30,242 nt of DNA from Actinomycetes bacterium (GCA_023418375.1 JAEZZV010000352.1:1-30242), one strand, 5' to 3'; numbered from the stretch's first letter, positions 17,268 to 25,285 are shown. Notes: generated by a model from the sequence alone, not told the origin. A program made the numbers and translations.

Positions 17268-18031
17268 CCACCCACGCCTACGCCGACACCGCGGCCCTCA
17301 CCGGTCGCTCGCTGCGCCACATCGCGCGGAGCCCCGACACGATCGTCACGACGGCGATCACCCCGATCGCGATGATGCTGCTCTTCGTCTACGTCTTCGG
17401 CGGCGCGATCGACACCGGCCCCAGCGCCGAGCCGTACGTCACCTACCTGCTGCCCGGCATCCTGCTCATCACCATCGCCTCGGGCATCGCGTACACGGCG
17501 TACCGGCTGTTCCTCGACATGGACAAGGGCATCGTCGAGCGGTTCCAGTCCATGCCGATCGCGCGGTCCGCGGTCCTGTGGGCGCACGTCCTGACGTCCC
17601 TGGTCGCGAACCTGGCCTCGCTCGCCGTCGTCGTGCTCGCCGCCCTGGCCATGGGCTTCCGGTCCGGCGCGGGAGTCGGGGCGTGGCTCGCCGTCGTCGG
17701 GCTGCTCGTGCTCTTCACGCTCGCCCTGACCTGGCTGGCTGTCATCGCGGGCCTGTCCGCGACGAGCGTCGACGGCGCCAGCGCGTTCTCCTACCCGCTG
17801 ATCTTCCTGCCGTTCATCAGCTCGGCCTTCGTGCCGACCGAGTCCATGCCGGGCCCCGTGCGCTGGTTCGCGGAGAACCAGCCGGTGACCTCGATCGTCG
17901 ACGCGATCCGGAACCTGCTCACGGAGCAGCCCGTCGGGAACGACGCGTGGGTCGCGCTCGCGTGGTGCGTCGGCATCCTCGTCCTGGCGTACGCGATGGC
18001 CGTCGCGGCCTACCGGCGCAAGGTCGCCTGA
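17264..18031 (+). CDS. DrrB-type ABC-2 transporter permease
   Basis: A 255-residue ABC-2 permease with about six membrane helices. Features typical of the DrrB group include YLLPGILLITIASGIAYTAYRL, KGIVERFQSMPIARSAVLWAHV and the final conserved stretch FLPFISSAFVPTESMPGPVRWFAENQPVTSIVDAIRNLL. AGGAGA at 17253-17258 is correctly spaced for ATG 17264, which overlaps the ATPase stop. It forms the membrane channel of the exporter. Such pumps usually provide resistance to hydrophobic antibiotics or release of a self-made product, but no biosynthetic genes are visible here. Confidence 0.92.
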
Positions 18032-18059
18032 CCGACACGGCCCGGGCGCTCACATCACC

Positions 18060-18074
18060 GGCACGGGCCGTGCC
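18060..18074 (+). promoter_or_regulatory. Palindrome upstream of MerR gene
   Basis: GGCACGGGCCGTGCC has 7-bp arms around one central base, in the 73-base gap between the permease stop and the MerR start. It could be a weak attenuator hairpin or an operator. It does not resemble the operator at 16406-16422. Confidence 0.4.
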
Positions 18075-18104
18075 ATACCGTCCAACCGGAGGGAGGATCA
18101 CCAC

Positions 18105-18884
18105 ATGCTCACGATCGGCGAGCTGGCGGGGTACGCCGGCGTCACGGTGCGCACCGTCCGGCACTACCACAAGGTCGGGCTGCTGCCCGAGCCGGAGCGC
18201 GACGCGTCCGGTTACCGCCGCTACGGCGCGACGGCGGTCGTCCAGCTCATCCGGATCCGCACCCTCGCGGACGCCGGCGTCCCGCTCTCGCAGATCGCGC
18301 AGATGCTCGACGCCGACGAGGCGACGTTCGCCGAGGCGGTCCGCCGGATCGACGCCCGCCTGCGCGCCGAGATCCAGCGCCTCCAGACCAGCCGACGGCA
18401 GGTAGCCCAGCTCGCCGCCGGTGACAGCCTCGCCCTGCCGCCGGAGGTCACCGCCTACCTCGACGGGCTGCGCGCCCTCGGCGTCTCGGAGCGGATGGTG
18501 ACCAGCGAGCGCGACGCGTGGATCCTCGTGGCGGCGCGCTGGCCCGACAAGGTCCGGGAGTGGATGCCCGCCAAGATGGCAGAGCTCGAGGACCCGCGCG
18601 TCGTGCACCTGTACCGGTTGCTCTCTCAGATGTTCGACAGCGACGAGGCGGACGAGGCCGTCATGGCCGAGGTCGCGGACCTCATGGCCGCCATGTTCGA
18701 GGAGGCCGAGGCTGCTGGCCGACCCGAGCTGGAGGAGGTGCAGGACGACGTCTCCTACGACCTGCTCGACGCCCTCGCTCTGGAGAAGGACCCGAGGGCG
18801 GCCCGCATGGTCGAGCTCATGCGCGAGCGAGGGTGGGACGGCTGGATCCGCCTCGAGCGGGTCGAGGACGCGCCTCGGCGCTGA
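18105..18884 (+). CDS. MerR-family transcriptional regulator of the DrrAB-like exporter
   Basis: A 259-residue regulator. The winged-helix MerR domain fills residues 1-70, beginning MLTIGELAGYAGVTVRTVRHYHKVGLLPEPERDASGYRRY in two recognisable blocks. A dimerising helix (about 75-112) and a C-terminal effector-binding-type domain rich in acidic helices follow. The ribosome binding site GGAGGGAGG (18088-18096) precedes ATG 18105. The gene follows the DrrAB pair on the same strand. The MerR-style operator at the operon promoter is its most likely target, giving drug-responsive and self-controlled expression. The ligand is unknown. Confidence 0.9.
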   Translation: MLTIGELAGYAGVTVRTVRHYHKVGLLPEPERDASGYRRYGATAVVQLIRIRTLADAGVPLSQIAQMLDADEATFAEAVRRIDARLRAEIQRLQTSRRQVAQLAAGDSLALPPEVTAYLDGLRALGVSERMVTSERDAWILVAARWPDKVREWMPAKMAELEDPRVVHLYRLLSQMFDSDEADEAVMAEVADLMAAMFEEAEAAGRPELEEVQDDVSYDLLDALALEKDPRAARMVELMRERGWDGWIRLERVEDAPRR

Positions 18885-18890
18885 AGCGCC
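18877..18890. terminator. Short hairpin at convergent gene ends
   Basis: GGCGC-TGAA-GCGCC overlaps the MerR stop codon and lies 22 bases from the convergent SDR stop. The stem is only five base pairs with a tetraloop, so this is a weak terminator candidate. Confidence 0.3.
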
Positions 18891-18911
18891 GCTGGCGGTG
18901 TGCCGGACGCG

Positions 18912-19706
18912 CTACTCCTGCGGCTCGGTCTGCCTGGCGTGCATCGCGGCGGCGGCCTTGTCCGGCAGCACCGCCGCCGAGGCCGTCTGCATCCGGACCT
19001 TGAGCGACATCACCTCGTGCTTCGTCTTGCCGGCGAGCAGCGCGTCCACGGCCTCGCGCGCAACCTTCTCGGGCTCGTCCTTCGGCCCCTGGGCGACGCG
19101 CGTGGACTCCATGTTGCCCCGCTCGAAGAACTCGGTGTCGGTCGGCCCCGGCAGCAGCGCGGTCACCGTCACCCCGGTGTCCTTCAGCTCGTAGGCGATC
19201 GCCTCGGCGAACGACAGGTCGAACGCCTTCGACGCCGCGTACGTCGCGTACCAGGGCCCGGGCGACCCCGCCGCGACGGACGCCGTCACCAGCACCCGCC
19301 CGCTCCCGCGCGCCACCATCGCGGGCAGCAGCCGCTTCGCGAGCGCGACCGGCGCCACCACGTTGAGCGCGATCACCCCGAGGTCGCCCTCGAGCGGCGT
19401 CTGCAGGAACGGTCCGGCGTTCGCGACACCGGCGTTGAGCGCCAGCACGTCGACGGCCCGGCCGTAGGCCTGCACCGCCGCGACCAGCGTCTCGATCCCC
19501 TCGGGCCGGGTCAGGTCGGCCACCACCGACGTCGCCTGCACGCCCTCGGCGCGCACGCTCGCCTCGGCGCCCGCGAGCTCCTCGGCGTCGTCGGCGCTGA
19601 GCAGGACGTCGTACCCGCGCCGGGCGAGCTCGCGCGACAGCTCCAGCCCGATGCCGCTCGACGCCCCCGTCACCACCGCAAGTCCGGTCCCCGTGTGCTC
19701 GGCCAT
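18912..19706 (-). CDS. Short-chain dehydrogenase/reductase (SDR)
   Basis: A 264-residue classical SDR. It has the cofactor motif TGASSGIG (13-20), DLTRPEG after strand 3, NAG (91-93), and the catalytic residues Ser143, Tyr156 and Lys160 in YAASK. The tail LLPGPTDTEFFERG is typical of the family. GGGGGA precedes ATG 19706 by a normal distance on the minus strand. The C-terminal region (about 200-264) is Lys/Ala/Glu-rich and longer than the minimal fold. The substrate cannot be inferred. It lies 94 bases downstream of the transporter gene on the same strand and might be cotranscribed with it. Confidence 0.9.
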   Translation of the reverse strand: MAEHTGTGLAVVTGASSGIGLELSRELARRGYDVLLSADDAEELAGAEASVRAEGVQATSVVADLTRPEGIETLVAAVQAYGRAVDVLALNAGVANAGPFLQTPLEGDLGVIALNVVAPVALAKRLLPAMVARGSGRVLVTASVAAGSPGPWYATYAASKAFDLSFAEAIAYELKDTGVTVTALLPGPTDTEFFERGNMESTRVAQGPKDEPEKVAREAVDALLAGKTKHEVMSLKVRMQTASAAVLPDKAAAAMHARQTEPQE

Positions 19707-19800
19707 GTCGTCCCCCTGTCGTCGGCGCGAGCCTTCGACGGTAGGTCGGCCCGTTCATGACCGCGCGTCAGGCGCCACTGCGACCACGCCGCACCGGCGC

Positions 19801-20793
19801 TCAGGTGAACGACAGCACCAACCCCGTGAACCCCGCGGCCGACACGGACGCGCCCACCCAGTACGACGCCGGCTGCTCGTGCCCCTCGAGCCAGTGCGCC
19901 ACCGGGATCGCGATGAGGGCGGCGACGGCCGTGAACGTCTGCGCCAGGCCCGGCTGCAGCGTCCGCAGCGCCCACACCAGCGCCGTCACACCCAGCACCG
20001 GGCCCACGAGGGCGTTCACGCCCACCCAGAACCACGCCGTGTCCGGCAGCCGCGAGCCGAGCGCGCCGAAGTCCTCCCGCTCGCGGTCGCGGCCGGGCGC
20101 GAAGCCGCCCGCCGGGCTCAGCACCGAGCGCGCGCCGACCATCCAGCGCGACAGCACCCACACGACCACCCAGGCCGCGAGCGCCACGGCAAGGCCGCCG
20201 ACCAGGCGGTCGAACGACGCCGACACCACCTGCTCCAGGGCAGGACGCGCACTCGCGCCCGTCTGCTCCGCGCGCTCCTGCATGTCCAGCAGCGCCTTGC
20301 GCGTGATCACCAGGCCCAGGCCCTGCGCGGCGGCGGCGAGCAGCGCCATCCCCATCCCCAGGGCGAGCCGCGGCGGACGTCCGCCGTGCCGGATGAACGG
20401 CGCGAGGCCCAGCACCACACCACCGAGCACGACCACAGCGGCCACCGCCGACTCGAGCGAGATCTCGTCGTCGAACCAGAGCCACGCCGTCGCGCCCGCG
20501 ACGACGGCCGCCGTCGTCTCCACGACCAGCGAGGCGAGGGGCGCGCCCAGCAGCGGCAGCGCGCGGTACAGGGCCACGCCGCCGACGCCGAACCCGATGA
20601 CGCCCGCCGTGACGAGCAGCCCGGTCTCCTCGCCGAACCCCTGGCCCAGGGCGAGCGACGCCACGCCCAGCACCGCGAGCGCGATGGCCAGCCGCCAGGC
20701 GTTGGCCTTGACGAACCCGACGACGCGGATGGCCCGACGCGCGGCGACTGGTGTGACGCCGAAGAACAGCGCCGAGACGATCCCGCCGATCAT
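19801..20793 (-). CDS. EamA/DMT-superfamily transporter
   Basis: A 330-residue membrane protein with about ten helices in two EamA-like halves. The first (about 1-130) contains SALFFGVTPVAARRAI and ALPLLGAPLASLVVETTAAVVAG. The second (about 165-330) contains WVGVNALVGPVLGVTALVWAL and LQPGLAQTFTAVAALIAIPVAHWLEG. Its ATG lies only seven bases after the NuoE-like stop on the same strand, with a GGGGG tract directly before it. It is therefore likely to be expressed with the hydrogenase operon. DMT carriers export or import small metabolites; the substrate here is unknown. Confidence 0.85.
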   Translation of the reverse strand: MIGGIVSALFFGVTPVAARRAIRVVGFVKANAWRLAIALAVLGVASLALGQGFGEETGLLVTAGVIGFGVGGVALYRALPLLGAPLASLVVETTAAVVAGATAWLWFDDEISLESAVAAVVVLGGVVLGLAPFIRHGGRPPRLALGMGMALLAAAAQGLGLVITRKALLDMQERAEQTGASARPALEQVVSASFDRLVGGLAVALAAWVVVWVLSRWMVGARSVLSPAGGFAPGRDREREDFGALGSRLPDTAWFWVGVNALVGPVLGVTALVWALRTLQPGLAQTFTAVAALIAIPVAHWLEGHEQPASYWVGASVSAAGFTGLVLSFT

Positions 20794-20800
20794 CCCCCGA

Positions 20801-21310
20801 TCATGCCCTGGATAGCTCGGCTCTGAGGCCCATCACGATGTCGCTGACCTGGTCGGGTGTCACACGCGCGAGCGCCTGACGGTTGAGCAGCAGCGCCGGC
20901 GGCGCGTCGCACATGCCGATGCAGTTGGCCCACGACAGCGTGAACAGGCCGTCCGGCGTCGTCTCACCGAACGCGATGCTCAGCTCGTGCTCCAGCCGCG
21001 CCGCGATCGCGCCCATGCCCGCCATCGCGCACGAGATGGTCCGGCACAGGTGGATGACGTGGGTGCCCGTCGGCGACGTGTCGAGGAAGTGGTAGAAGGT
21101 CACCACCCCCTGCACGTCCACCGGCGGGATGCCGAGCCGGTCCGCGACCACCTGCATCGCGACGTCACTGATCTGCCGCCGCTGCTGGCGCAGCGCCTGG
21201 AGGATCGGGATGAGGGCGCTGCGGTCGTCGCCGTGCTCGTCGACCAGGGCGTCGATGGCCTCGATGAGGTCCGCGTTCGCGGCCCCCACCTCGGCGGGAA
21301 GGGTGATCAT
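20801..21310 (-). CDS. NuoE/HydC-like [2Fe-2S] subunit of NADH-linked hydrogenase
   Basis: A 169-residue thioredoxin-like ferredoxin subunit. An N-terminal helical part (LIPILQALRQQRRQISDVAMQVVADRLGI) precedes the [2Fe-2S] domain. The four ligands Cys89, Cys94, Cys130 and Cys134 show the C-x4-C and C-x3-C spacing of the 24-kDa complex I subunit family. ATG 21310 overlaps the HydA stop by four bases. In trimeric NAD-linked [FeFe] hydrogenases this subunit docks with the NuoF-like flavoprotein and passes electrons between it and HydA. Confidence 0.92.
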   Translation of the reverse strand: MITLPAEVGAANADLIEAIDALVDEHGDDRSALIPILQALRQQRRQISDVAMQVVADRLGIPPVDVQGVVTFYHFLDTSPTGTHVIHLCRTISCAMAGMGAIAARLEHELSIAFGETTPDGLFTLSWANCIGMCDAPPALLLNRQALARVTPDQVSDIVMGLRAELSRA

Positions 21311-23259
21311 CGCGCGCCCCCGTTCGTGGGGGTCGTGCCCGGCATCGACGGCATCTCGATGAACGCCCCGCGCGGCGTGTACGACGTGTGCAGCAGGTGG
21401 TGGCTCGTGTGGCCGCACGGGCCGTCGGTGAGGAACTCCTCGTAGACCCGCAGGACCGCCTGGTTCTCGTGGCTCTTGCGCACCCGGCCCGTCTCGCCGT
21501 ACCGCGCGTCCTCCCCGTAGATGGCCTTGGCGCGGGCGGAGCGGATCTCCTGCGACGTCGGGATCGGCTGGCCGCCGCCGCCCAGGCAACCGCCCGGGCA
21601 GGCCATGAACTCGATGAAGTGGCACTCGCTGAAGCGGCCGCCCGCCTTGATGTCCTCCATCACCTTCTGCGCGTTCGCGGTCCCGTGCACGACGGCGAGC
21701 TTGAGCGTCACCCCGCGCAGCCAGTCCCAGCTCGGCACCAGGTGCGCCAGCAGCGGCGGCACCGGGCCGAGCGTCTCGGGCAGGGTGATCTCCGCGTACC
21801 GCGTCTCCTCGAAACCGCGGACGGGCGTGATGTCCGCGTGGTCGAACAGGTCCTCGACCTTGCCGCCGGTGACCAGCTCGACCACCGTGCGCAGCGCGGC
21901 CTCCATGACGCCGCCCGTCGCGCCGAAGATGACGCCCGAGCCCGACGCCGTCCCGAACGGGTCGTCGAAGTCGGACTCCGGGAGGTCGGGCAGGTGGATG
22001 CCGAGCTCGCGGATCATCCGGCCGAGCTCGCGCGTCGTGAGCGAGACGTCGACGTCCGGGAAACCCGAGTCGGTCATCTCCGGCCGGTGCGCCTCGAACT
22101 TCTTCGCGGTGCACGGCATGAGGGACACCGAGACGACGTCGGCCGGGTCGAGGCCGTTCTTCTGCGCGTACCAGGTCTTGATGAGCGCGCCGAACATCTG
22201 CTGCGGGCTCTTGCAGCTGGACAGGTTCGGGGCGAACTCCGGGTACTTGTGCTCGAGGTACTTGATCCAGCCCGGCGAGCAGGACGTGAACTGCGGCGTC
22301 GGGCGCGTGTGGTCGCCCAGCACCAGGTTCTCGTACAGCCGGACCAGCAGCTCCGTGCCCTCCTCGATGATCGTCAGGTCCGCGCTGAAGTTCGTGTCGA
22401 ACACCTTGTCGAAGCCCAGCTCGCGCAGCGCCGAGTTGAGCTGCCAGGTCACCGGCGTCCCCGGCGGCAGCCCGAACTCCTCTCCCATCGCCGCGCGCGG
22501 CGCCGGCGCCGTCTGGATGACGACGTGCTTGGTCGGGTCCTCGATCGCGTGCCAGACGTCGTCGGTGTTGTCGACCTCCTGGAGCGCGCCCGTCGGGCAC
22601 CGGTTGATGCACTGGCCGCAGTTGATGCAGACGACGTCGCTGATCGGCAGCGTCAGGTAGGGCGACATGGTCGTGGAGTCGCCGCGCCCGATGACGCCGA
22701 GCGCGCCCACGCCCTGCAGCTCCGCGCACGTGCGGATGCAGCGCAGGCAGTGCACGCACTTGTTCATGTCGCGCCGGATCGACGGGCCGAGCACGTCGAA
22801 CAGCCGCGTCGGCTCGGTGCGCTGACCGAACCGGAAGCTGTCGCTGCCGTACTCCGCCGCGAGGTCCTGGAGCTCGCAGTTCCCGTTGCGGCCGCACGTC
22901 TGGCAGCTGCCGCAGTGCTCGGCGAGCATGAGGTCGACGATCGTCTGCCGGGCCAGTCGCACACGGCGGCTGTACGTCTGGATCTCGATCGGCGTCGTGA
23001 TCGGGTACGCGCAACTCGCCTGGAGCGCGCGCTGGCCGGTGACCTCGACCACGCAGATGCGGCAGACGCCGACGTCGGGCAGGTCGGGGTGGTGGCAGAG
23101 CGTCGGGATGCGACGGCCGACCTTCTCGGCCGCCTCGAGGATCGTGGAGCCGACGGGCACCTCGACCTCGTGCCCGTCGACGGTCACCGTGACGGTCGGG
23201 CTGGTGACGGCGGGGCCGCCGGGCATCCCGGGGGTGCCGAGCCGGAGGGTGGTGGTCAT
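21307..23259 (-). CDS. hydA: [FeFe] hydrogenase catalytic subunit, NAD-linked multimeric type
   Basis: A 650-residue cytoplasmic hydrogenase. It carries an N-terminal [2Fe-2S] domain (C55, C66, C69, C83) and a His-ligated [4Fe-4S] motif (H115, C119, C122, C128). Two [4Fe-4S] clusters follow (C168/171/174/178 and C211/214/217/221). The H-cluster domain has L1 FTSCSPGW (C327), L2 MPCTAKKFE (C383) and L3 EFMACPGGCLGGGGQP (C554, C558), with a small-subunit-like C-terminus. L1 normally reads TSCCPGW; here the second Cys, the proton-relay residue (Cys299 in CpI), is Ser328 (codon TCG, 22278-22276). AGAGGAG lies upstream of ATG 23259. It reduces protons or oxidises H2 with NADH/NAD+ through its partners. 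The maturases HydE, HydF and HydG are not in this window. Confidence 0.94.
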   Translation of the reverse strand: MTTTLRLGTPGMPGGPAVTSPTVTVTVDGHEVEVPVGSTILEAAEKVGRRIPTLCHHPDLPDVGVCRICVVEVTGQRALQASCAYPITTPIEIQTYSRRVRLARQTIVDLMLAEHCGSCQTCGRNGNCELQDLAAEYGSDSFRFGQRTEPTRLFDVLGPSIRRDMNKCVHCLRCIRTCAELQGVGALGVIGRGDSTTMSPYLTLPISDVVCINCGQCINRCPTGALQEVDNTDDVWHAIEDPTKHVVIQTAPAPRAAMGEEFGLPPGTPVTWQLNSALRELGFDKVFDTNFSADLTIIEEGTELLVRLYENLVLGDHTRPTPQFTSCSPGWIKYLEHKYPEFAPNLSSCKSPQQMFGALIKTWYAQKNGLDPADVVSVSLMPCTAKKFEAHRPEMTDSGFPDVDVSLTTRELGRMIRELGIHLPDLPESDFDDPFGTASGSGVIFGATGGVMEAALRTVVELVTGGKVEDLFDHADITPVRGFEETRYAEITLPETLGPVPPLLAHLVPSWDWLRGVTLKLAVVHGTANAQKVMEDIKAGGRFSECHFIEFMACPGGCLGGGGQPIPTSQEIRSARAKAIYGEDARYGETGRVRKSHENQAVLRVYEEFLTDGPCGHTSHHLLHTSYTPRGAFIEMPSMPGTTPTNGGAR

Positions 23260-23278
23260 CGCGTGGCTCCTCTCCCGC

Positions 23279-24469
23279 TCACCGGGCGCCGACGGGGATG
23301 TGGCTCATGACCTCGGCCCGGTAGTGCTCGAGGATCGACAGCAGCACGTTCGGGGCGGCCTGCCCGAGCCCGCACTTGGACGCGATCTGCATCGTCCTGC
23401 CCAGCGCGACGAGGTCGTCCAGGTGCGCGGCCGTGCACTCGCCGCGGCGCAGCGCCCGGATGCCCTCGAGCAGCTTGACGTTCCCCACGCGACACGGCGT
23501 GCACTGCCCGCAGGACTCGTTCGCGAAGAACCACTGCAGGTTCTCAGCCACCTCCAGCAGGTCCCGCCACGGCCCGACGACGATGACCGCCCCACCCGTG
23601 GACACGTCCTCGTAGCTGATGGCGCGGCCGAAGTCGCGGGCCGGCACGCAGGTGCCCGCCGCCCCCCCGACGATCGCCGCCTTGGCCCCGTCGGCGCCCG
23701 CGGCCTCGACGACCTCGGCGATGCTCACCCCGAGCGGGAACTCGTAGACGCCGGGGCGCTGCACGTCGCCGGAGACGCTCAGGAGCTTGGGGCCGGTCGA
23801 GCGGTCGGTGCCGATGTGGGCGAACCAGTCCGCACCCCGGGCGAGGATCGCGGCGGCCCAGGCGAACGTCTCGACGTTGTTCACCACGGTCGGGGCACCG
23901 CGGAACCCGGACACCACCGGGAACGGCGGGCGGTTGCGCGGCTCGCCGCGGCGGCCCTCGAGGCTCTCGATGAGCGCCGTCTCCTCACCGCACACGTACG
24001 CGCCCGAGCCCAGGTGGATGGTGATGTCGAACGCGAAGCCCGACCCGGCGACGTCGGGCCCGAGCAGGCCCGCCACGCGTCGGCGCTCGAGGCACGCCTC
24101 GAGGTCGGCGAGCAGGTAGACGTACTCCCCGCGCAGGTAGCAGATGCCCTCGTGCGAGCCGATGGCGTATCCCCCGATGGTCATGCCCTCGAACACCAGG
24201 TCCGGCAGCTCGGCCAGGAGCACGCGGTCCTTGAAGGTGCCCGGCTCGCCCTCGTCCGCGTTGCAGACGACGTACCGGACGCCGTCGGGCGCGTCGGCCT
24301 CCGCGGCGAGCTGCCACTTGAGGCCGGTCGGGAAGCCGGCCCCGCCGCGGCCCTTCATGCCGGACTCCCTGACGGTCGCCACCACCCCGGCCGGGTCCAG
24401 CGCGAGCGCGGCGCGGAGTCCTTGCTCAGCCTCGATCGTGGCGAGGGTCATCGGAGTTCGAACGCTCAT
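23279..24469 (-). CDS. NuoF/HydB-like NADH-binding flavoprotein subunit of hydrogenase
   Basis: A 396-residue 51-kDa-type subunit. GRGGAGFPTGLKW (40-52) is the glycine-rich FMN/NADH site. NADEGEPGTFKDR and GAYVCGEETALIESLEGRRGEPR follow. The SLBB-like region is near 240-300. The [4Fe-4S] ligands are C320, C323, C326 and C366. ATG 24469 has AGGGGTGA at a normal distance; longer in-frame starts lack support. The N-terminal thioredoxin-like domain and the C-terminal two-cluster ferredoxin domain found in bifurcating HydB subunits are both absent. This points to a simple NADH-dependent enzyme. It is first in the operon, 19 bases upstream of the HydA gene. Confidence 0.92.
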   Translation of the reverse strand: MSVRTPMTLATIEAEQGLRAALALDPAGVVATVRESGMKGRGGAGFPTGLKWQLAAEADAPDGVRYVVCNADEGEPGTFKDRVLLAELPDLVFEGMTIGGYAIGSHEGICYLRGEYVYLLADLEACLERRRVAGLLGPDVAGSGFAFDITIHLGSGAYVCGEETALIESLEGRRGEPRNRPPFPVVSGFRGAPTVVNNVETFAWAAAILARGADWFAHIGTDRSTGPKLLSVSGDVQRPGVYEFPLGVSIAEVVEAAGADGAKAAIVGGAAGTCVPARDFGRAISYEDVSTGGAVIVVGPWRDLLEVAENLQWFFANESCGQCTPCRVGNVKLLEGIRALRRGECTAAHLDDLVALGRTMQIASKCGLGQAAPNVLLSILEHYRAEVMSHIPVGAR

Positions 24470-24502
24470 CGCGTCACCCCTGGAGCTCGGCGGTTGCGCG
24501 GC

Positions 24503-24597
24503 GACTGTGACGCGCACCACGAACGTATGAGCCTTTACACCACGGCCGCCTGGGCCCTTTGGGCCCAATGTCTCCCCCCGACTGTGACCCGCACCAC
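24503..24597 (-). promoter_or_regulatory. Hydrogenase operon upstream region: paired CRP/FNR-like half-sites and a palindrome
   Basis: GACTGTGACGCGCACCAC (24503-24520) and GACTGTGACCCGCACCAC (24580-24597) differ at one base. Each holds TGTGA-N6-CCAC, close to the TGTGA-N6-TCACA operator of the CRP/FNR family. Between them TGGGCCC-TTT-GGGCCCA forms a perfect dyad (24551-24567). A possible -10 (TACGTT, 24527-24522 on the minus strand) lies next to the proximal copy; no -35 is convincing. Redox or carbon control of the operon is inferred. Confidence 0.5.
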
Positions 24598-24631
24598 ACC
24601 GCACTCAAGCACCGCCCGCGGCCCCTCAGTT

Positions 24632-24656
24632 CCCGCCCGGCCGGGTCGGGGGCGGG
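24632..24656 (-). terminator. GC-rich hairpin after ArsR-type gene
   Basis: CCCGCCC (24632-24638) can pair with GGGCGGG (24650-24656) across an 11-base loop, downstream of the regulator stop at 24683 on the minus strand. The stem is short and the region is all GC-rich, so support is modest. Confidence 0.35.
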
Positions 24657-24682
24657 CCCCGCGGGCCGCGAGACGGGCCGGG

Positions 24683-25279
24683 TCAGCGGCGGGCGGCGTC
24701 CTCGTGAACGGCGAGGAAGAGGGAGTACGGGACGCCGTCGGGGGTCGGTGCGCGGTCGGCGAACTCCTGGAGGAGGTCGCCGATCCGGCGCATCAGCTCC
24801 TCGTGGCCGGCCGGGTCCAGGCGCAGGCCGAGGCGGCTGGCCGCGACCGTCGCCGGATCGGCCTCGCCGAGCTCCTCGAGGAACGTCTCGACGAGCACGC
24901 GGAACCCGCTGGGGCCGAGCGGCGTCCGCCACGACTTGCCGGTGGCCAGATACGGCACCTCCCGCGCGCCGCGCGGCCCCCGACGCGCGGGCTGCTCGGC
25001 CAGGAAGCCGCGCTCGGCCAGCAGCCGCACGTGGTGGTAGACGGTCCCCGCGTCGCGCCCGAGGCGCGCCGCGATCTCCTTGTTCGTCAGCGCCTGGTCC
25101 AGGCACAGCCGCAGGATCCGGATGCGGAGCACGGACGCCAGCGCGCGGGCGTCCGCATCGACGTCGCGCTCCCGCTCGTCGTGGTTCGCAGCGTCGTGCC
25201 CTGCGGCGTCGCGCCCCGCGGCGTCGGGGGCCGCAGCGTCGTGCCCTGCGGCGTCGCGGGCCGCGGTGCTGTCTGCCAT
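24683..25279 (-). CDS. ArsR-type winged-helix transcriptional regulator
   Basis: A 198-residue regulator. Residues 1-35 form a low-complexity Asp-Ala-Ala-Gly-His repeat region. The winged helix spans about 42-115 (ALASVLRIRILRLCLDQALTNKEIAARLGRDAGTVYHHVRLLAERGFL). A C-terminal helical region with LGLRLDPAGHEELMRRIGDLLQEFADR follows, as in one-component ArsR relatives with an extended C-terminus. ATG 25279 is chosen because a perfect-looking TATGAT box ends six bases upstream, so the mRNA is probably leaderless. It is divergent from the MFS exporter and is its likely repressor. There are no metal-binding Cys residues, so it is not a typical arsenic or metal sensor. Confidence 0.85.
   Translation of the reverse strand: MADSTAARDAAGHDAAAPDAAGRDAAGHDAANHDERERDVDADARALASVLRIRILRLCLDQALTNKEIAARLGRDAGTVYHHVRLLAERGFLAEQPARRGPRGAREVPYLATGKSWRTPLGPSGFRVLVETFLEELGEADPATVAASRLGLRLDPAGHEELMRRIGDLLQEFADRAPTPDGVPYSLFLAVHEDAARR
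25187..25258. repeat. 45-bp-period direct repeat inside regulator N-terminus
   Basis: An identical 27-base stretch occurs at 25187-25213 and 25232-25258, a period of 45 bases (15 codons), with similar GCGTCG-rich sequence between. It encodes the repeated DAAGHDAA peptide at the N-terminus of the ArsR-type protein. In-frame period and low complexity suggest expansion by slippage. Confidence 0.75.
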
Positions 25280-25285
25280 GGCTCG

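Noticed and set aside
20794..20811. Earlier ATG for the EamA transporter at the NuoE stop
   Set aside because: That ATG reads out of frame to a stop after a few codons. The ATG at 20793 opens the transporter frame.
24503..24597. Rex (NADH-sensing) operator for the hydrogenase
   Set aside because: I looked for a TTGTGAA-type inverted repeat and did not find one. TTGGGCCCAA is too different.
24470..24604. Longer start for the NuoF-like subunit
   Set aside because: The added residues read through the regulatory repeats and have no homology or ribosome binding site. ATG 24469 has both.
24683..25279. Metal-sensing function for the ArsR-type protein
   Set aside because: No Cys or His cluster of the usual metal-sensing sites is present in the winged-helix region. 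The His residues occur only in the repeat tail.
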